DNA from: Ctena decussata
Lineage: Eukaryota > Mollusca > Bivalvia > Lucinida > Lucinidae
NCBI GenBank assembly: GCA_963989385.1
Contig: OZ022509.1
Location: 74,422,667 to 74,486,666, forward strand
Direction of reading: 5' to 3'
DNA length: 64,000 nt
Shown one piece after another: positions 32,589-44,070 of the stretch (positions within the stretch are counted from its first letter, which is position 1; each line of letters begins with the position of its first letter). The position numbers were made by a program, and so were the translations under genes. The notes beneath the pieces were generated by a model. It made no database searches. It was not told the DNA's origin and saw only the letters and a list, made by a program, of their open reading frames with translations.

Positions 32589-32694
32589 TACTGTAATGTG
32601 TGTATATATTGGGACACCTAAAAATAATAAATTATCCATTTGGGACAAATGGAAAATTTATTATTTTAAGTGTCCCAATACTTAAGCACAGTAT
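32589..32694. mobile_element. Palindromic MITE, family P3, copy 2
   Basis: TACTGTAATGTG at the left, the CCATTTGGGACAAATGG centre, and CTTAAGCACAGTATA at the right. The first AATAAA downstream of the membrane-protein stop lies inside it (32626-32631). Confidence 0.85.
32626..32631 (+). promoter_or_regulatory. Candidate polyadenylation signal AATAAA
   Basis: The first canonical hexamer after the TAA at 32181-32183, about 440 bp downstream. I read the interval and found no AATAAA or ATTAAA before it. It is contributed by a MITE. Use is unproven. Confidence 0.3.
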
Positions 32695-33259
32695 ACAGCC
32701 ATGTATGAATATACAAGAGGTGCATATCAGAACACCAGAGAGATTTTCTTTTTGATGTTGATTCTTGGACAGTTTTTGTTGTCTCACCTATGAATGACAG
32801 AAAGCCAGAAAGTCAAACACAGGTATTGTTTTTACGGTATCACTGGCGTTGGTGCTTTGTTGCCATTTTTTTAAGTTTCTAGTTTGGCTTTGTTAGCAAT
32901 ATTGGGGCTTGCTTTGAAAGCATGCATACACACAGGCGAGACACATCAGTCATAGAATTTTTGTTGCTAGGTAAAATGTTGTCAGTCTTCATTAGGTTTG
33001 CCTCACAAGTTGGTTCTTATTTATAAGTTATAGGGATCTGATCACAATGTACATTTATATAGAAAACAAAAAAAGAAAAAAGCTATATTTATCATCAGCC
33101 CACCCACTAACACCCTGCCTTGCCCCCATCTTACTTGGAGCTCTTCATATGCAGATTTTAGTATCACAAGTTATTCCCACCTGAATTTGTTTTATGGGGT
33201 GTGCCAACCAGGGTGTCTCAGTAGTGAGATAGTCTGCAGTTTACCAATTAGCAATTATT
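32695..33259. other. Unassigned spacer
   Basis: AT-rich. No exon or repeat boundary recognised. Confidence 0.35.
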
Positions 33260-33500
33260 AGTTAACCTAACCACACTGTTCCTGGGCAGGCTTAGACCTC
33301 CTAAGCGGTTAACCAGTACTAAGTGCACAAACTTTCGCCAGTTGTCAGTATCTGGCGAAAGTATGTGCACTTAGTACTGGTTAACCGCTTAGGAGGTCTA
33401 AACCTGCCCAGGAACAGTGTGGTTAGGTTAACTGACCGTCCTGACATGACCATAGCTGTTTACCGTGGACGTTAAGCATCAAATCAATCAATCAATTATT
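33260..33500 (+). repeat. SINE-B body folded back on itself
   Basis: The SINE body (CTGGCGAAAGTATGTGCACT to GGTTAGGTTAACT, 33352-33432) is preceded by its own reverse complement at 33260-33341, with only about two mismatches in 82 bp and a 10-base loop (33342-33351). The + copy continues into the SINE tail GTTTACCGTGGACG with TTAAGCATCAAATCAATCAA. The tRNA-like head seen in the 44.4-kb copy is absent. Confidence 0.8.
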
Positions 33501-33784
33501 AGATCCTTCAGGCCATCTTTAAAGGTCTAATTTTGCACTTTGACCTTTTCATTGATGGAATTTTTCCTTTGTTGCCAGAAGGTACTTGTAGTGACTTAAA
33601 TGCATTTGCAAACCATTTTGTGTCTGAATAGTCAGTGAACAGTTTAATTTTCTAATGCATAGTCTAAAGGTCTTTCAGTTTTATATAGCAAAAACCAAAG
33701 ACTGGGGGAAAGTGCAGACTGATCCAAGATTTGGCTGCTGGCATGTTACATGACTGTGACAGGGCTTATTTGGGCTAATCTAGT

Positions 33785-34060
33785 CTAGACAGAGAGGCGC
33801 TGTAGTCTAGTAGATAGAGTGGCTGGGTCATTGTGCAGAAAGTCACCAAAGGTCTTGAGTTTGCGGTTCACCGTCATACGACGACTGGAAAGCTCTCTCT
33901 GTCAACCCAGCAGTAAATGGGTACCTTTTTCGAATCAGGCAAGGATAAGGCAATGAAAGGAGAGAGATGGGCTCCGCTTTTCATCAGCTGTGCCCAAGAT
34001 ACAGTAGGTCTCTAACCCCCACTGCCTCTATGGCTATTGTGCTATTGGAAACCTTTACCT
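33785..34060 (+). repeat. tRNA-derived SINE-like element (SINE-A), copy 2
   Basis: The A-box-like GTAGTCTAGTAGATAGAGTGG and B-box-like TTTGCGGTTCACC are followed by CTGTCAACCCAGCAGTAAAT, GGTACCTTTTTCGAATCAGG and CTCCGCTTTTCATCAGCTGT, matching copy 1 at 3.2-3.4 kb but better preserved. Confidence 0.75.
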
Positions 34061-34073
34061 ATTAGTCTAGTAT

Positions 34074-34290
34074 GTCCCATAACCTGGCAATGTCATCCGA
34101 GCGCCACAGGTGTCTTTGTAACAATCTTTCCACCTTGTCCTGTTTTCAGCTGCCCTCCATGTGCAGGCCAAATCTATCCCTATCCACTCTTTAATATTGT
34201 CTTCCCACGGCTACTTTGGTCTGCTTCTTCTTTTTCCATTCATTACCTTGAATATAAACTTTGTGCCATACTTGTAATAACCATTTACTA
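34074..34290 (-). pseudogene. LINE polymerase C-terminal fragment
   Basis: The minus-strand reading gives GKRRSRPK, a stop in place of a lysine-type codon, then PWEDNIKEWIGIDLACTW and RAAENRTRWKD. The NIKEWTG-type motif followed by RAAENR is typical of the C-terminal end of a common animal LINE group. It is short and contains an internal stop. A 155-codon plus-strand frame covering it is an antisense by-product. Confidence 0.65.
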
Positions 34291-34504
34291 CTTGTCAATT
34301 ACGGGTACCTGTACATGTTCAGAGCAAAGTCTGGGACTTGCAGGTCCTAAAGTATGTTTTTGTTTAAAGTTTTCTAGTGGTGAGGCTGTTATTTTATATT
34401 GTTGCTGGAGGACAGATCACGGAATATTATTTCACGATGGCTTAGCCCCAACAGAAGCAAATGTTTACATTGGAGGTTATCAAGGTGTGAAATTGGCAAG
34501 GTGA

Positions 34505-34845
34505 ATTATCACAAATTTTCACACACCACCACTTCCTATGTATTCAATGGGGAAAACGTAAATGTCAAGTTAGAATAAAAAATTCTCTTTCAGCTTCATT
34601 TTTGGCACTTTAAATATTAATATATGGAGATAGATCTGAAGCGGTTATATTTGCATTTTTTACATGTTAGCATTTACACCTGATATTGATATTTTTTGCA
34701 TATATCATTAATATTTTTTTGTGTGTGTGTGTGTGTGTGTTTAGCTTGCCGTATTTAAGTCAGGAGCTATTGCAGTCACTCTGGCATCAGTGTCAGATAT
34801 TTTGGTTTAAGTTTTTCTAACAAACCTGTAACTCCTTATCATACA
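34505..34845. other. Unassigned, with (GT)n run
   Basis: Contains a (GT)n microsatellite of about 11 units at 34718-34740. No gene recognised. Confidence 0.5.
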
Positions 34846-34847
34846 TC

Positions 34848-34962
34848 GTGACCCCTCATTTAGAACCATCCTCCTGAGATGCTTCTAATGAGGGGTCACA
34901 ACATATGTTTTCATTGAGAAATAGAAAGTTATCTCAAAACTTCTTCTCTGGAGCTCTGGACT
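34848..34962. mobile_element. Palindromic MITE, family P1, decayed copy
   Basis: CGTGACCCCTCATTTAGAAC and TTCTAATGAGGGGTCACAAC form the stem, and CATATGTTTTCATTGAGAAA follows as in copy 2. The left outer arm is lost. Confidence 0.7.
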
Positions 34963-35200
34963 AGTGTACCTACACTTTTTGTGTGTTACAGCTCTACTGA
35001 CTCAGCTTATAGCTCATCTGTTCCAAAATTAAACAAAGCCATTTTGCATGTCTGGGAGACATTTGTACCAAATCTAACAGATAATGCAACTTCCTTTAAA
35101 TTTACAGCCCAGCTGTCAGTTTGCACACTTATATACACTAAGAAACTAGATTTGTAATGCAAATGCATTATACATACATCAGTTTAGAAACCAATCATAT

Positions 35201-35394
35201 AGGGTAAAGTCAGGTAACTTTGGACGGCGGGTAAATCCGGACATACCATTGCAAACAGTGAGAATCCAAATGAGATGGCTCATAATGAGCTGCCTCATCA
35301 GGATTTTCACACTTTGCCTAGTTAATTTTTAATTCCAAACAACTGACATATAAAGGAAACAATGTCACTGTCCAAATTTACCAGACTTTACCCT
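35201..35394. mobile_element. 194-bp palindromic MITE
   Basis: AGGGTAAAGTCAGGTAACTTTGGAC at the left is mirrored by GTCCAAATTTACCAGACTTTACCCT. The inner arms TGAGAATCC and GGATTTTCACA also pair. No ORF. Flanks AT/AAT are not a decisive duplication. Confidence 0.7.
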
Positions 35395-35553
35395 AATGCA
35401 TTGTTTACCCAATGTCATTTGAGTTGCATCATGTAAACAGCCAAGGCTTAGACCAGCCTGCACTTCCACACAGTCTAGTCTGATCAGAGTCTTTGCTGTT
35501 TGTAAACATCATGTGTTAACCCTGAGGAATAAACAGGCAAAACACCAATGCTT

Positions 35554-35670
35554 TAGCTACACTTCATAAATTTGTAGACATCTAGCTACACTTCACTAAT
35601 TCATGGACATCTAGCTACAATTCACTGATTCATGAACATGAACATCTAGCTACACTCCACAGATTTATGG
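35554..35670 (+). repeat. ~30-bp tandem repeat, 4 units
   Basis: AGCTACACTTCA...GACATCT units start at 35554, 35584, 35613 and 35648. The third carries an extra GAACAT. Confidence 0.8.
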
Positions 35671-35929
35671 ACTGGTTTGAGTTTTAGACATTGCAAAAGC
35701 TTTTCAGATGAGATGGTTCATTTTACACAGCTCATACCCCTACTCCATAAAAAATTTATACCCTCTGGATTTTGCACAGTTAGATCTGACTTTAGGTTAA
35801 AACTTGTGGTCTGACAGCTACATTTAAGGTGTATGTGTACACCTTCATGTTTTTCTGTCATTAGTACTAACAGAAACAAAATTCATGAATTTTCTTTCTT
35901 CTTTCTTGCACAGTATAGCCAGTTTAAAA

Positions 35930-35999
35930 TGGAGTCTACTCTTAAAAGTAAGAATTTACTCCTAGAGGAGCAAATTCTGTCTTTTAAGAGTTGACTTCT
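35930..35999. mobile_element. Hairpin of palindromic MITE family P4, copy 1
   Basis: GAGTCTACTCTTAAAAGTAA with GAATTTACTCCTAG pairs with GGAGCAAATTCTG and TCTTTTAAGAGTTGACTTC. The outer end AAGGTGTATGTGTACACCTT at about 35826 belongs to the same family. Confidence 0.6.
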
Positions 36000-36057
36000 A
36001 TTGCTAACAACAATTCCGCGGAATGCTATGTCACACCTGCTATGTGCTATCACATGA

Positions 36058-36484
36058 AAAACTAAATGCTAGGGTAGACGTTAATTATGCTAGGGTTGAT
36101 GTAAGGTCACTGCGACCTAATTCCGCTACAGATTTTTTTTCATTTTTATAATTCTAAATACCAAGGTCCCATTAATGCTCCACACAAAATTTCAGCCAAA
36201 TATACCAAGCGGTTCTGGAGAAAAATTGATTTTGTTGGTTTTGCTATTTTTAGTAATAGCGGCCATCTTGGATTCTGGACCCGGCTGGATTTTACCATTC
36301 TAAAGCCCTGCAGTCTGATTATGCTGCATGTGAAATTTTAGAACCATGGATGCAGTGGTTTTAGAGAATAAGCAGTTTGAATGGACTTAAACGCTTGGGT
36401 CGACGGACGTACGAATGGACGGACGGTCTTGACGGACGGAAAACCGGACGCCTATATCGCACCTTGCTAAAGCAGGTGCGACAA
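36058..36484 (-). mobile_element. Short Helentron-associated element HINE-F
   Basis: On the minus strand it starts GTCGCACCTGCTTTAGCAAGG (a foldback, GCACCTGCTTTAGCAAGGTGC) and continues into a GTCC-rich microsatellite (36395-36455). A short core with GGTTCTAAAATTTCACATGC follows. It ends with the hairpin GGTCGCAGTGACC and a CTAGCATTTAGTTT terminus. A decayed relative lies at 61490-61650. Confidence 0.6.
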
Positions 36485-36885
36485 AAATAAACTTGACAGA
36501 GTTTCTTCCCCTCAAGTGTTTCCATTCACTAATATATGCCTGAAGACAGGTTTCTTATGGCTGATTTTGTGTAAATGGATAACAAGATTATTTAAGCATA
36601 GATGTAGTAGTTTATTGTACCAGGGTGCTGTCATTTTGTTAGAATTAAATGTACAGCATTAGCATATATGTGTATATATGATGTCATTCCAGGCAGGCAT
36701 TTAGGATGTTACACCAAAATCTAATAGTTTCACCAATATTATTTAGTGTTAAAGTATATGTATATATATGAAGTCATTTTGAGTATCAAGAGGGTTACAC
36801 CAATATTTAGAAATTACATCCATATTTAAAACCATTGAGAGATCTGATTTATATGTATTTTCTCATTCTTTCATTTATATGTATT

Positions 36886-37110
36886 TGAGCTGCAACATGA
36901 CAAAATCACCAAAATAGCATGTGTGCCCAGCATAGACGAAGATGAGCCTGGGCATTTGCCCAGTCTGATCAGTCTTTGCAGTGCACTACAAGGGTATCTA
37001 AGGGTCTAAGCTAACTCCATGCCAACAGCAAAGACTTTGATCAGAGTGGGTGGATGCCCAGGCTGATTTGAGTCTTGGTGTGGCACACATACCACTTTTT
37101 CATTCTCATT
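36886..37110. repeat. REP1 copy, diverged
   Basis: TGAGCTGCAACATGACAAAA at the left, with GCCTGGGCATTTGCCCAGTC and GGGTGGATGCCCAGGCTGAT arms. The right terminus is decayed. Confidence 0.75.
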
Positions 37111-37278
37111 TCTTTCATGTATTTGTACTTTTGCATGTAAATCTGGTGCTCCAGATTGAACAAAAATTCAGGGAGACAGGGGCACATAGTGTTCAGGTAT
37201 AGTTTTGTTTGTTGTATGTGGTGTGGTTGTACAGAGTTTGATATAAGGGGATTACAGTATTTATTTAGCTATAAAATA

Positions 37279-37512
37279 TGCCGCGACACGACAAAACCAA
37301 CAATGTGGTTGTGCGCCCAGGGCACTCAGATCAGCCTGGGCATCCACCCAGTTTGACCAGACTCTTTGTTAAGTGTTCAAAGGGTAGATAAGGGTATAAG
37401 CTACCTCCATGCGGACAGCGAAGACTCTGATCAGACTGGGCGGATGCCCAGGCTGATCGGAGTCTGCGCTGGGCGCACAACCACATTGTTGGTTTTGTCG
37501 TGTCGCGGCTCA
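37279..37512. repeat. REP1 full-length copy
   Basis: TGCCGCGACACGACAAAACC and GGTTTTGTCGTGTCGCGGCT form the terminal inverted repeat. Both inner palindromes are intact. It sits 169 bp from the preceding copy, in a local cluster. Confidence 0.85.
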
Positions 37513-37694
37513 AATGTTTGGTTTTTTTACTCTCTAGAATGACCCCAAACAGTCTTATGAAATTTAGCTACAAGCTAAGTTTTTTTGTCTAATACAATCC
37601 TGAAAATCTAGGTCATCTTGTAAGACATCTCATACGGATTATGTTGGAAGGGAAAAACCCTTGCCTTATAGTAGAAGAAATACAGAACCTGATG

Positions 37695-37825
37695 GTAATT
37701 CTGAGATACAAATGTAATTCTTCTTATTTCTTCATAAAAACATATTTGACCCCTAACTAGAAGCCTTTTAGCAAGATGTTTCTAATGAGGATTCACAGCA
37801 TATACTTCTATGGAGAACTAAAGTA
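37695..37825. mobile_element. Palindromic MITE, family P1, decayed copy
   Basis: TTCTTATTTCTTCATAAAAA, TTGACCCCTAACTAGAAGCC and TTTCTAATGAGGATTCACAG retain the P1 pattern. The right arm is broken by the insertion of HINE-A. Confidence 0.55.
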
Positions 37826-39049
37826 GTTATACCCCCGGTATACGAAGTATATAGGGGGTATATAGTTTTTCGTTTTTCCGTTTATATGTTTGTGTGTATG
37901 TTAACATTTTTTCTGTCACAGATTTCTCAGGAACCACAACAGCTAGGATTTTGAAATTTGGTACAAACGTTGGGTATGACTAGTTGTACCGTGTAAGAGA
38001 GAATCAGCCTCCTGCTGCTTATCATTCCCTTTATTTGTCCATTTTTTCTTTCTCTCCAATTAATTTTCTGTCAAAGACATCTCAAAAACTTCTACAGTAA
38101 GGGTATCTGAAATTTGGTAGAAACTTTTGGTATGACTAGTTGTACCGTGTAAGAGAGAATCGGCCTGATCCAGCTTATCATTCCCTTTGTTTGTCCATTT
38201 TTTCTTTCTCTCCAATTTCTCTCCAATTAAACTTCTGTCAAAAATTTCTCAGGAACCACTACAGCTAGAATTTTGAAATTTGGTACAAACATTGAGTATG
38301 ACTCGTTGTATGGTGTAAGAGAGAATCAGCCTTCTGCTATGTATCATTCCCTTTATTTGTCCATTTTTTCTTTCTCTCCAATTAATTTTCTGTCAAAGAT
38401 ATCTCAAAAACTTCTACAGGAAGGGTATCTGAAATTTGGTAGAAACGTTGGGTATGACAAGTTGTACTGTGTAAGAGAGTATCAGCCTGCTCCAGCTTGT
38501 CATTCCCTTTGTTTGTCCAGTTTTTAGCTCGCCTGAACGAAAGTTCAGGAAGAGCTATTGTTGTCACCCCGGCGTCGGCGTCCGCGTCCACGTCCGCGTC
38601 TGCGTCCGCGTCAGCGTCGGCGTCCGGATTGGATGTTTTGGTTAAAGTTTTATAAAGACCTATATCTCCTTAACCCATGGATGGATTCTTTTGATACTTG
38701 CACTGTAGGTAGATATTGGTCCAAAGTTTAACAGGGTACCACCCCAGTCCCACTCCATGACCTTGATGTCAAGGTCATGGACTTAGAAAATTGGGAGTAT
38801 TTTTGGACTGGATGTTTTGGTTAAAGTTTTTTAAAGCCCAATATCTCCTTAACCCAATGATGGATTCCTTTGATACTTGCACTGTAGTTAGATATTGGTC
38901 CAAAGTTTTGCAAGGTACTACCCCCACCCCCCTCAGTGACCTTGGTGTCAAGGTCATGGACTTAGAAAATTGTCTTTTTATTGATTGGATGTTTTGGTTA
39001 AAGTCTTTTAAAGACACATATCTCCTGAACCCATAGATGAATTCTTTTT

Positions 39050-40105
39050 AGCTCGCCTGAACGAAAGTTCAGGAAGAGCTATTGTTGTCACCACGGCGTC
39101 GGCGTCAGCGTCCGCGTCCGCGTCAGCGTCCGCGTCCGCGTCGGCGTTCGAATTGGATGTTTTGGTTAAAGTTTTTTAAAGACCTATATCTCCTTAACCC
39201 ATGGATGGATTCTTTTAATACTTGCACTGTAGTTAGATATTGGTCTAAGGTTTAACAGGGTACCACCCCCACCCCACTCTGTGCCCTTGATGTCAAGGTC
39301 ATGGACTTAGAAAATTGGTAGTTTTTTTGGACTGGATGTTTTGGTTAAAGTTTTATAAAGCCCAATATCTCCTGAACCCGTGGATGGATTCCTTTGATAC
39401 TTGCACTAAAGTTAGATATTGGTCTAAAGTTTTCGAAGGTACTACCCCCACCCCCCTCTGTGACCTTGATGTCAAGGTCATGGACTTAGAATATTGTCTT
39501 TTTATTGATTGGATGTTTTGGTTAAAGTTTTTTAAAGACACATTTCTCCTGAACCCAAAGATGAATTCTTTTTATATTTGCACTGTAGTTAGATCTACAG
39601 AGTACTACCCCAACCCCACTCAGTGATCTTGATGTCAAGGTCAGTGACTTAGGAAATTTTTGTCTTTTTTAAAGTTTTGTAATTGCATACTGATTCATAA
39701 TGCTTTGCAGAGATTTAGTTTATACTTGAACTGATGTTAGACTCTTTTTTGAGTTTTTACAAAACACCTTATACTTACCCCACTGGGTGACCTTGAAGTC
39801 AAGGTCATCGACTTAGAATTTTGTCTTAAAGATTTTGGTTAAAGTTTTATATTTATGAAGACATAATTTCACAGTGCCACGATGATGGACTCAGTTGATA
39901 CTAATACTTGGACTGATGTTAGATAATGGTTCAGGGTTTTGATACGTACTAGCCCCCCCCCCCCCCCTCTCCCCCCCTACCCGTCAGTTATTTTAATTTT
40001 ATTTTAAGACTTATTTCTGAGATAGCTTTTGTTTATAAATGTGTTTTCATTATGGACATGCTTGCATGAAGTTTTCTGCATAGCAGTCCACATAGCCCCC
40101 CCCCC

Positions 40106-40136
<31 letters not shown>

Positions 40137-40393
40137 ACACACACACACCCCACCCGTCAGTTCGTCAGTTTTTTTTTACCTCAAGCTCATGGACTTTGAA
40201 ATTTCATTTCATTTTTTTTATTCTAATTTTATTTTAAGACTTATTTCTGAGATAGCTTTTGTTTATAAATGTGTTTTCATTATGGACATGCTTGCATGAA
40301 GTTTTATGCATAGCAGTCCACACCACCATAGCGGCTGTGTGATGGGCAAGCACCAATTCAGGCGAGCTATGCTGTCAGGCGACAGCTCTTGTT
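39050..40393 (+). mobile_element. HINE-B copy 2, nested in HINE-B1
   Basis: Same termini as HINE-B1. It splits a B1 core unit between GATGAATTCTTTTT and ATATTTGCACTTTAG, which are contiguous in the uninterrupted unit at 39555-39585. One copy of the family has thus jumped into another. The 3' part carries an internal duplication (AGACTTATTTCTGAGATAGC at about 40005 and 40240), with C-runs between. Confidence 0.75.
39953..40150. repeat. Poly-C runs and (CA)n tract
   Basis: A C-run at about 39954-39978, a second at about 40096-40122, then (CA)n at 40122-40148. The same position carries C-runs in the other B copies (about 40783-40806 and 43782-43828). Confidence 0.85.
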
Positions 40394-40861
40394 ATATTTG
40401 CACTTTAGTTAGATATTAGTCCAAAGTTTTGCAGAGTACTACCCCAACCCCGCACATTGACCTTGATGTCAAGGTCACAGACTTTGGAAATTTGTTCTTT
40501 ATTAAAGTTTTCTAATTGCATACTGATTCATAATGCTTGGCAGAGATTTAGTTTACACTTGAACTGATGTTAGACACTTTTTTGAGTTTTTACAAAACAC
40601 TATATACTTACCCCACTGGATGACCTTGAAGTCAAGGTCATCGACTTATAATTTTGTCTTAAAGATTTTGGTTTAAGTTTTATATTTATGAAGACATAAT
40701 TTCACAGTGCCACGATGGACTCAGTTGATACTAATACTTGGACTGATGTTTGATAATGGCTCAAGGTTTTATTACATCCTAGCCCCCCACCCCACCCCCA
40801 CCCCTACCGCTTAGTTCTTTGACCTCAAGCTCATGGACTTTGAAATTTCATGTGGATTTTT

Positions 40862-41953
40862 ATGCCCCCGTGACGATAGTCAGGGGGCATTAAGATTTGC
40901 CCCTGTCTGTCTGTCCGTCTGTCTGTTCGTCACGCTTTATAGTATAGAGTTTGTGTAATCAACTCCTCCCACGGTTTTCAATGGATCTTTTTCAAACTTT
41001 GCATACATGTTGTGGACATATTGAAAATGTGCATGTGGATTTTTGATGGAGCTAAAATTAATTTTGACAGAATTACGGCCTTTCGAACTTAGTCATTTTA
41101 GGCAAATTTTTGCATTGTAGGGTATAGAGTTTGTGTAATCAACTCCTTCTACAGTTTTTAATGGATCTTTTTCAAACTTTGCATACATGTTTGGGACATA
41201 TTGAAGATGTGCATGTGGGTTTTTCTTGGCCCTAGAATTGATTTTGACAGAATTACGGCCTTTTGAACTTAGTCATTTTAGGCAAATTTTTGCATTGTAG
41301 AGTATAGAGTTTGTGTAATCAACTCCTCTCACAGTTTTCAATGGATCTTTCTCAAACCTTGCATACATGCTGTGAATGTATTGAAGATGTGCATGTGGTC
41401 TTTTGTTGGCCCTAGAATTTATTTTGACAAAATTACGGCCTTTTGAACTTAGTCATTTTAGGCAAATTTTTGCATTGGAGGGTATCTATAGAGTTTGTGT
41501 AATCAACTCCTCTCACAGTTTTCAATATATCTTTTTCAAACCTTGCATACATGATGTGAGTGTATTGAAGATGTGCATGTGGGTTTTTGTTGGACCTAGA
41601 ATTAATTTTGACAGAATTACGGCCTTTTGAACTTAGTCATTCTAGGGAAATGTTTGCATTGTAGAGTATGGAGTTTGTGTTATCAACTTGCTCCACAGTT
41701 TTCAATGGATCTTTTTCAAACCTTGTCTACATATTGTGGACATATTTGAAGATATGCATGAGGCATTTTGATAGATCTAGAATTAATTTTGACAGAATCA
41801 CAGCCTTTTTAACTTAGTCATTTTGGGCAATTTTTTTACATGTTAGGGTATGTTTTCAATGGATTCTTTGTAGGTGCTTTATGGATATACACATCATGTG
41901 ACAGGCGCTGCACGGGGGCATCATTAGTGTCTTACAGACACAATTTTCTAGTT
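40862..41953 (+). mobile_element. Helentron-associated element HINE-C, nested in HINE-B1
   Basis: The 5' end ATGCCCCCGTGACGATAGTC is a foldback returning as GGGGGCAT, followed by a CTGT/CCGT microsatellite (40903-40930). The core units are about 180 bp (GTATAGAGTTTGTGTAATC at 40942, 41122, 41302, then about 41486). The 3' end CACGGGGGCAT is the inverted partner of the 5' ATGCCCCCGTG, then the hairpin GTGTCTTACAGACAC and TTCTAGTTT. The B1 sequence resumes with AATTTTATTTTAAGACTTAT. Confidence 0.75.
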
Positions 41954-42908
41954 TAATTTTAATTTTATTTTAAGACTTATTTCTTAGATAGCTTTTGTTT
42001 ATAAATGTGTTGTCATTATGGACATGCTTGCCTGAAGTTTTATGCATAGAAGTCCACACCTCCAAAGCGACTGTGTGATGGGCAAGCACCTATTCAGGCG
42101 AGCTATGCTGTCAGGCGACAGCTCTTGTTCTTTCTCTCCAATTTCTCTCCAATTAAATTTTTGTCAAAGATTTCTCAGGAACCACTACAGCTAGAATTTT
42201 GAAATTTGGTACAAACATTAAGTATGACTAGTTGCTCAGTGTAAGAGAGAATCGGCCTTCTGCTGCTTATCTTTCCCTTCATTTGTTCATTTTTCTTTCT
42301 CTCCAATTAAATTCTGTCAGAGATTTCTCAGGAATTACTACTGTAAGGGTATTTGAAATTTAGTACAAACCTTGGTAATGACTAGTTGTAATTTGTATGA
42401 AAATATCAGCCTCTTCCTGCTTATTATTCCCTTTGTTTGTCCATTTTTTCTTTCTATCCAATTAAATTAACCTTTGTTCTGTCACAGATTTCTCAGGAAC
42501 CACTACAGCTAGGATTTTGAAATTTTGTACAAATGTTTGGTATAACTAGTTGTACAGTGTAAGAGAACTTCAGCCTCCTTCTCTTATTGTTCCCATTGTT
42601 TGTCCATTTTTTCTTCTCTCCAATTTTTTTTTTTGTCAAAGACTTCTCAGGAACCACTTTACCTAGGTTTTTGAAATTTGTTTCAAAGTTGGGTATGACT
42701 AGTTGTATCATATAAGAGACCATCAGCCTCTATCTGCTTATCATTCCCTCTTTTTTTCTTTCTCTCCAATTTAATTTCTGTCGAAGATTTCTCAGGAACC
42801 ATTACAGCTAGGATTTTGAAATTTGGTACAAATATTGGGTGTGACTAGTTGTATTGTGTAAGAGAGTATCAGCCTCCATATGTGTATCATTCCCTCTTCT
42901 TGTTCATT

Positions 42909-43780
42909 AGCTCGCCTGAACGAAAGTTCAGGAAGAGCTATTGTTGTCACCACGGCGTCCGCGTCCGCGTCGGCGTCCGGATTGGATGTTTTGGTTAAAG
43001 TTTTTTAAAGACCTATATCTCCTTAACCCATGGATGGATTCTTTTGATACTTGCACTGTAGTTAGATATTGGTCAAAGGTTTAACAGGGTACCACCCCCA
43101 CCCCACTCCGTGACCTTGATGTCAAGGTCATGGACTTAGAAAATTTGTAGTTTTTTGGACTGGATGTTTTGGTTAAAGTTTTATAAAGCCCAATATCTCC
43201 TTAACCCATGGATGGATTCCTTTGATACTTACACTAAAGTTAGATATTGGTCTAAAGTTTTCAAATGTACTACCCCCCACCCCCCTCTGTGACCTTGATG
43301 TCAAGGTCATGGACTTAGAATATTGTCTTTTTATTGATTGGATGTTTTGGTTAAAGTTTTTTAAAGACACATATCTCCTGAACCCATAGATGAATTCTTT
43401 TTATATTTGCACTGTAGTTAGATCTACAGAGTACTCCCCCAACCCCGCTCAGTGACCTTGAGTCAAGGTCAGGGACTTAGGAAATTTTTGTCTTTTTTAA
43501 AGTTTTGTAATTGCAAACTGATTCATAATGCTTTGCAGAGATTTAGTTTATACTTTAACTGATGTTAGACTCTTTTTTGAGTTTTTACAAAACACCTTAT
43601 ACTTACCCCACTGGATGACCTTGAAGTCAAGGTCATCGACTTAGAATTTTGTCTTAAATATTTTGGTTAAAGTTTTATATTTATGAAGACATAATTTCAC
43701 AGTGCCACGATGATGGACTCAGTTGATACTAATACTTGGACTGATGTTAGATAATGGTTCAGGGTTTTGATACATCCTAG

Positions 43781-43827
<47 letters not shown>

Positions 43828-44070
43828 ACCCCACCCCCCCTTTCAGTTTTTTTACCTCAAGCTCATGGACTTTGAAATTTCATTTCATTTTTTTTTATTT
43901 TAATTTTATTTTAAGACTTATTTCTGAGATAGCTTTTGTTTATACATGTGTTTTCATTATGGACATGCTTGCATGAAGTGTTATGCATAGCAGTCCACAC
44001 CACCATAGCGGCTGTGTGATGAGCAAGCACCAATTCAGGCGAGCTATGCTGTCAGGCGACAGCTCTTGTT
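42909..44070 (+). mobile_element. HINE-B copy 3, nested in HINE-A
   Basis: Same termini as B1 and B2 (AGCTCGCCTGAACG... and ...GACAGCTCTTGTT) with a short GCGTCC microsatellite. It splits a HINE-A unit between CTTGTTCAT and TTTTCTTCTTTCC. It is uninterrupted and so the best model for the B family, about 1.16 kb. Confidence 0.8.
43782..43828. repeat. Long poly-C tract
   Basis: Roughly 46 consecutive Cs inside HINE-B3. The length is unlikely to be assembled accurately. It yields a spurious proline-rich reading frame. Confidence 0.9.

Larger units (their letters stand above)
38526..42129 (+). mobile_element. HINE-B copy 1, nested in HINE-A and itself interrupted
   Basis: Starts AGCTCGCCTGAACGAAAGTT with a GCGTCC-type microsatellite (about 38568-38630). 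Core units are about 178 bp (GGATGTTTTGGTTAAAGTTT at about 38631, 38810, 38987). Each holds TGACCTTGATGTCAAGGTCA. The end has TTCAGGCGAGCT (inverted partner of the start), the hairpin GCTGTCAGGCGACAGC and TCTTGTT. The insertion point is a T run: GTCCAGTTTTT before and CTTTCTCTCC after, the intact order in HINE-A units being TTTTTTCTTTCTCTCC. HINE-B2 and HINE-C are nested inside. Confidence 0.75.

Noticed and set aside
34037..34504. 155-codon plus-strand protein
   Set aside because: It is the antisense of a recognisable LINE C-terminal fragment. Its composition is odd and there is no family match.
38873..39626. Small proteins in HINE-B cores (DWMFWLKFFKAQYLLNP and similar)
   Set aside because: They repeat with the 178-bp tandem unit and have no known function. 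They are by-products of repeat sequence.
43767..43976. Proline-rich protein
   Set aside because: It is encoded by a poly-C tract within a transposable element.
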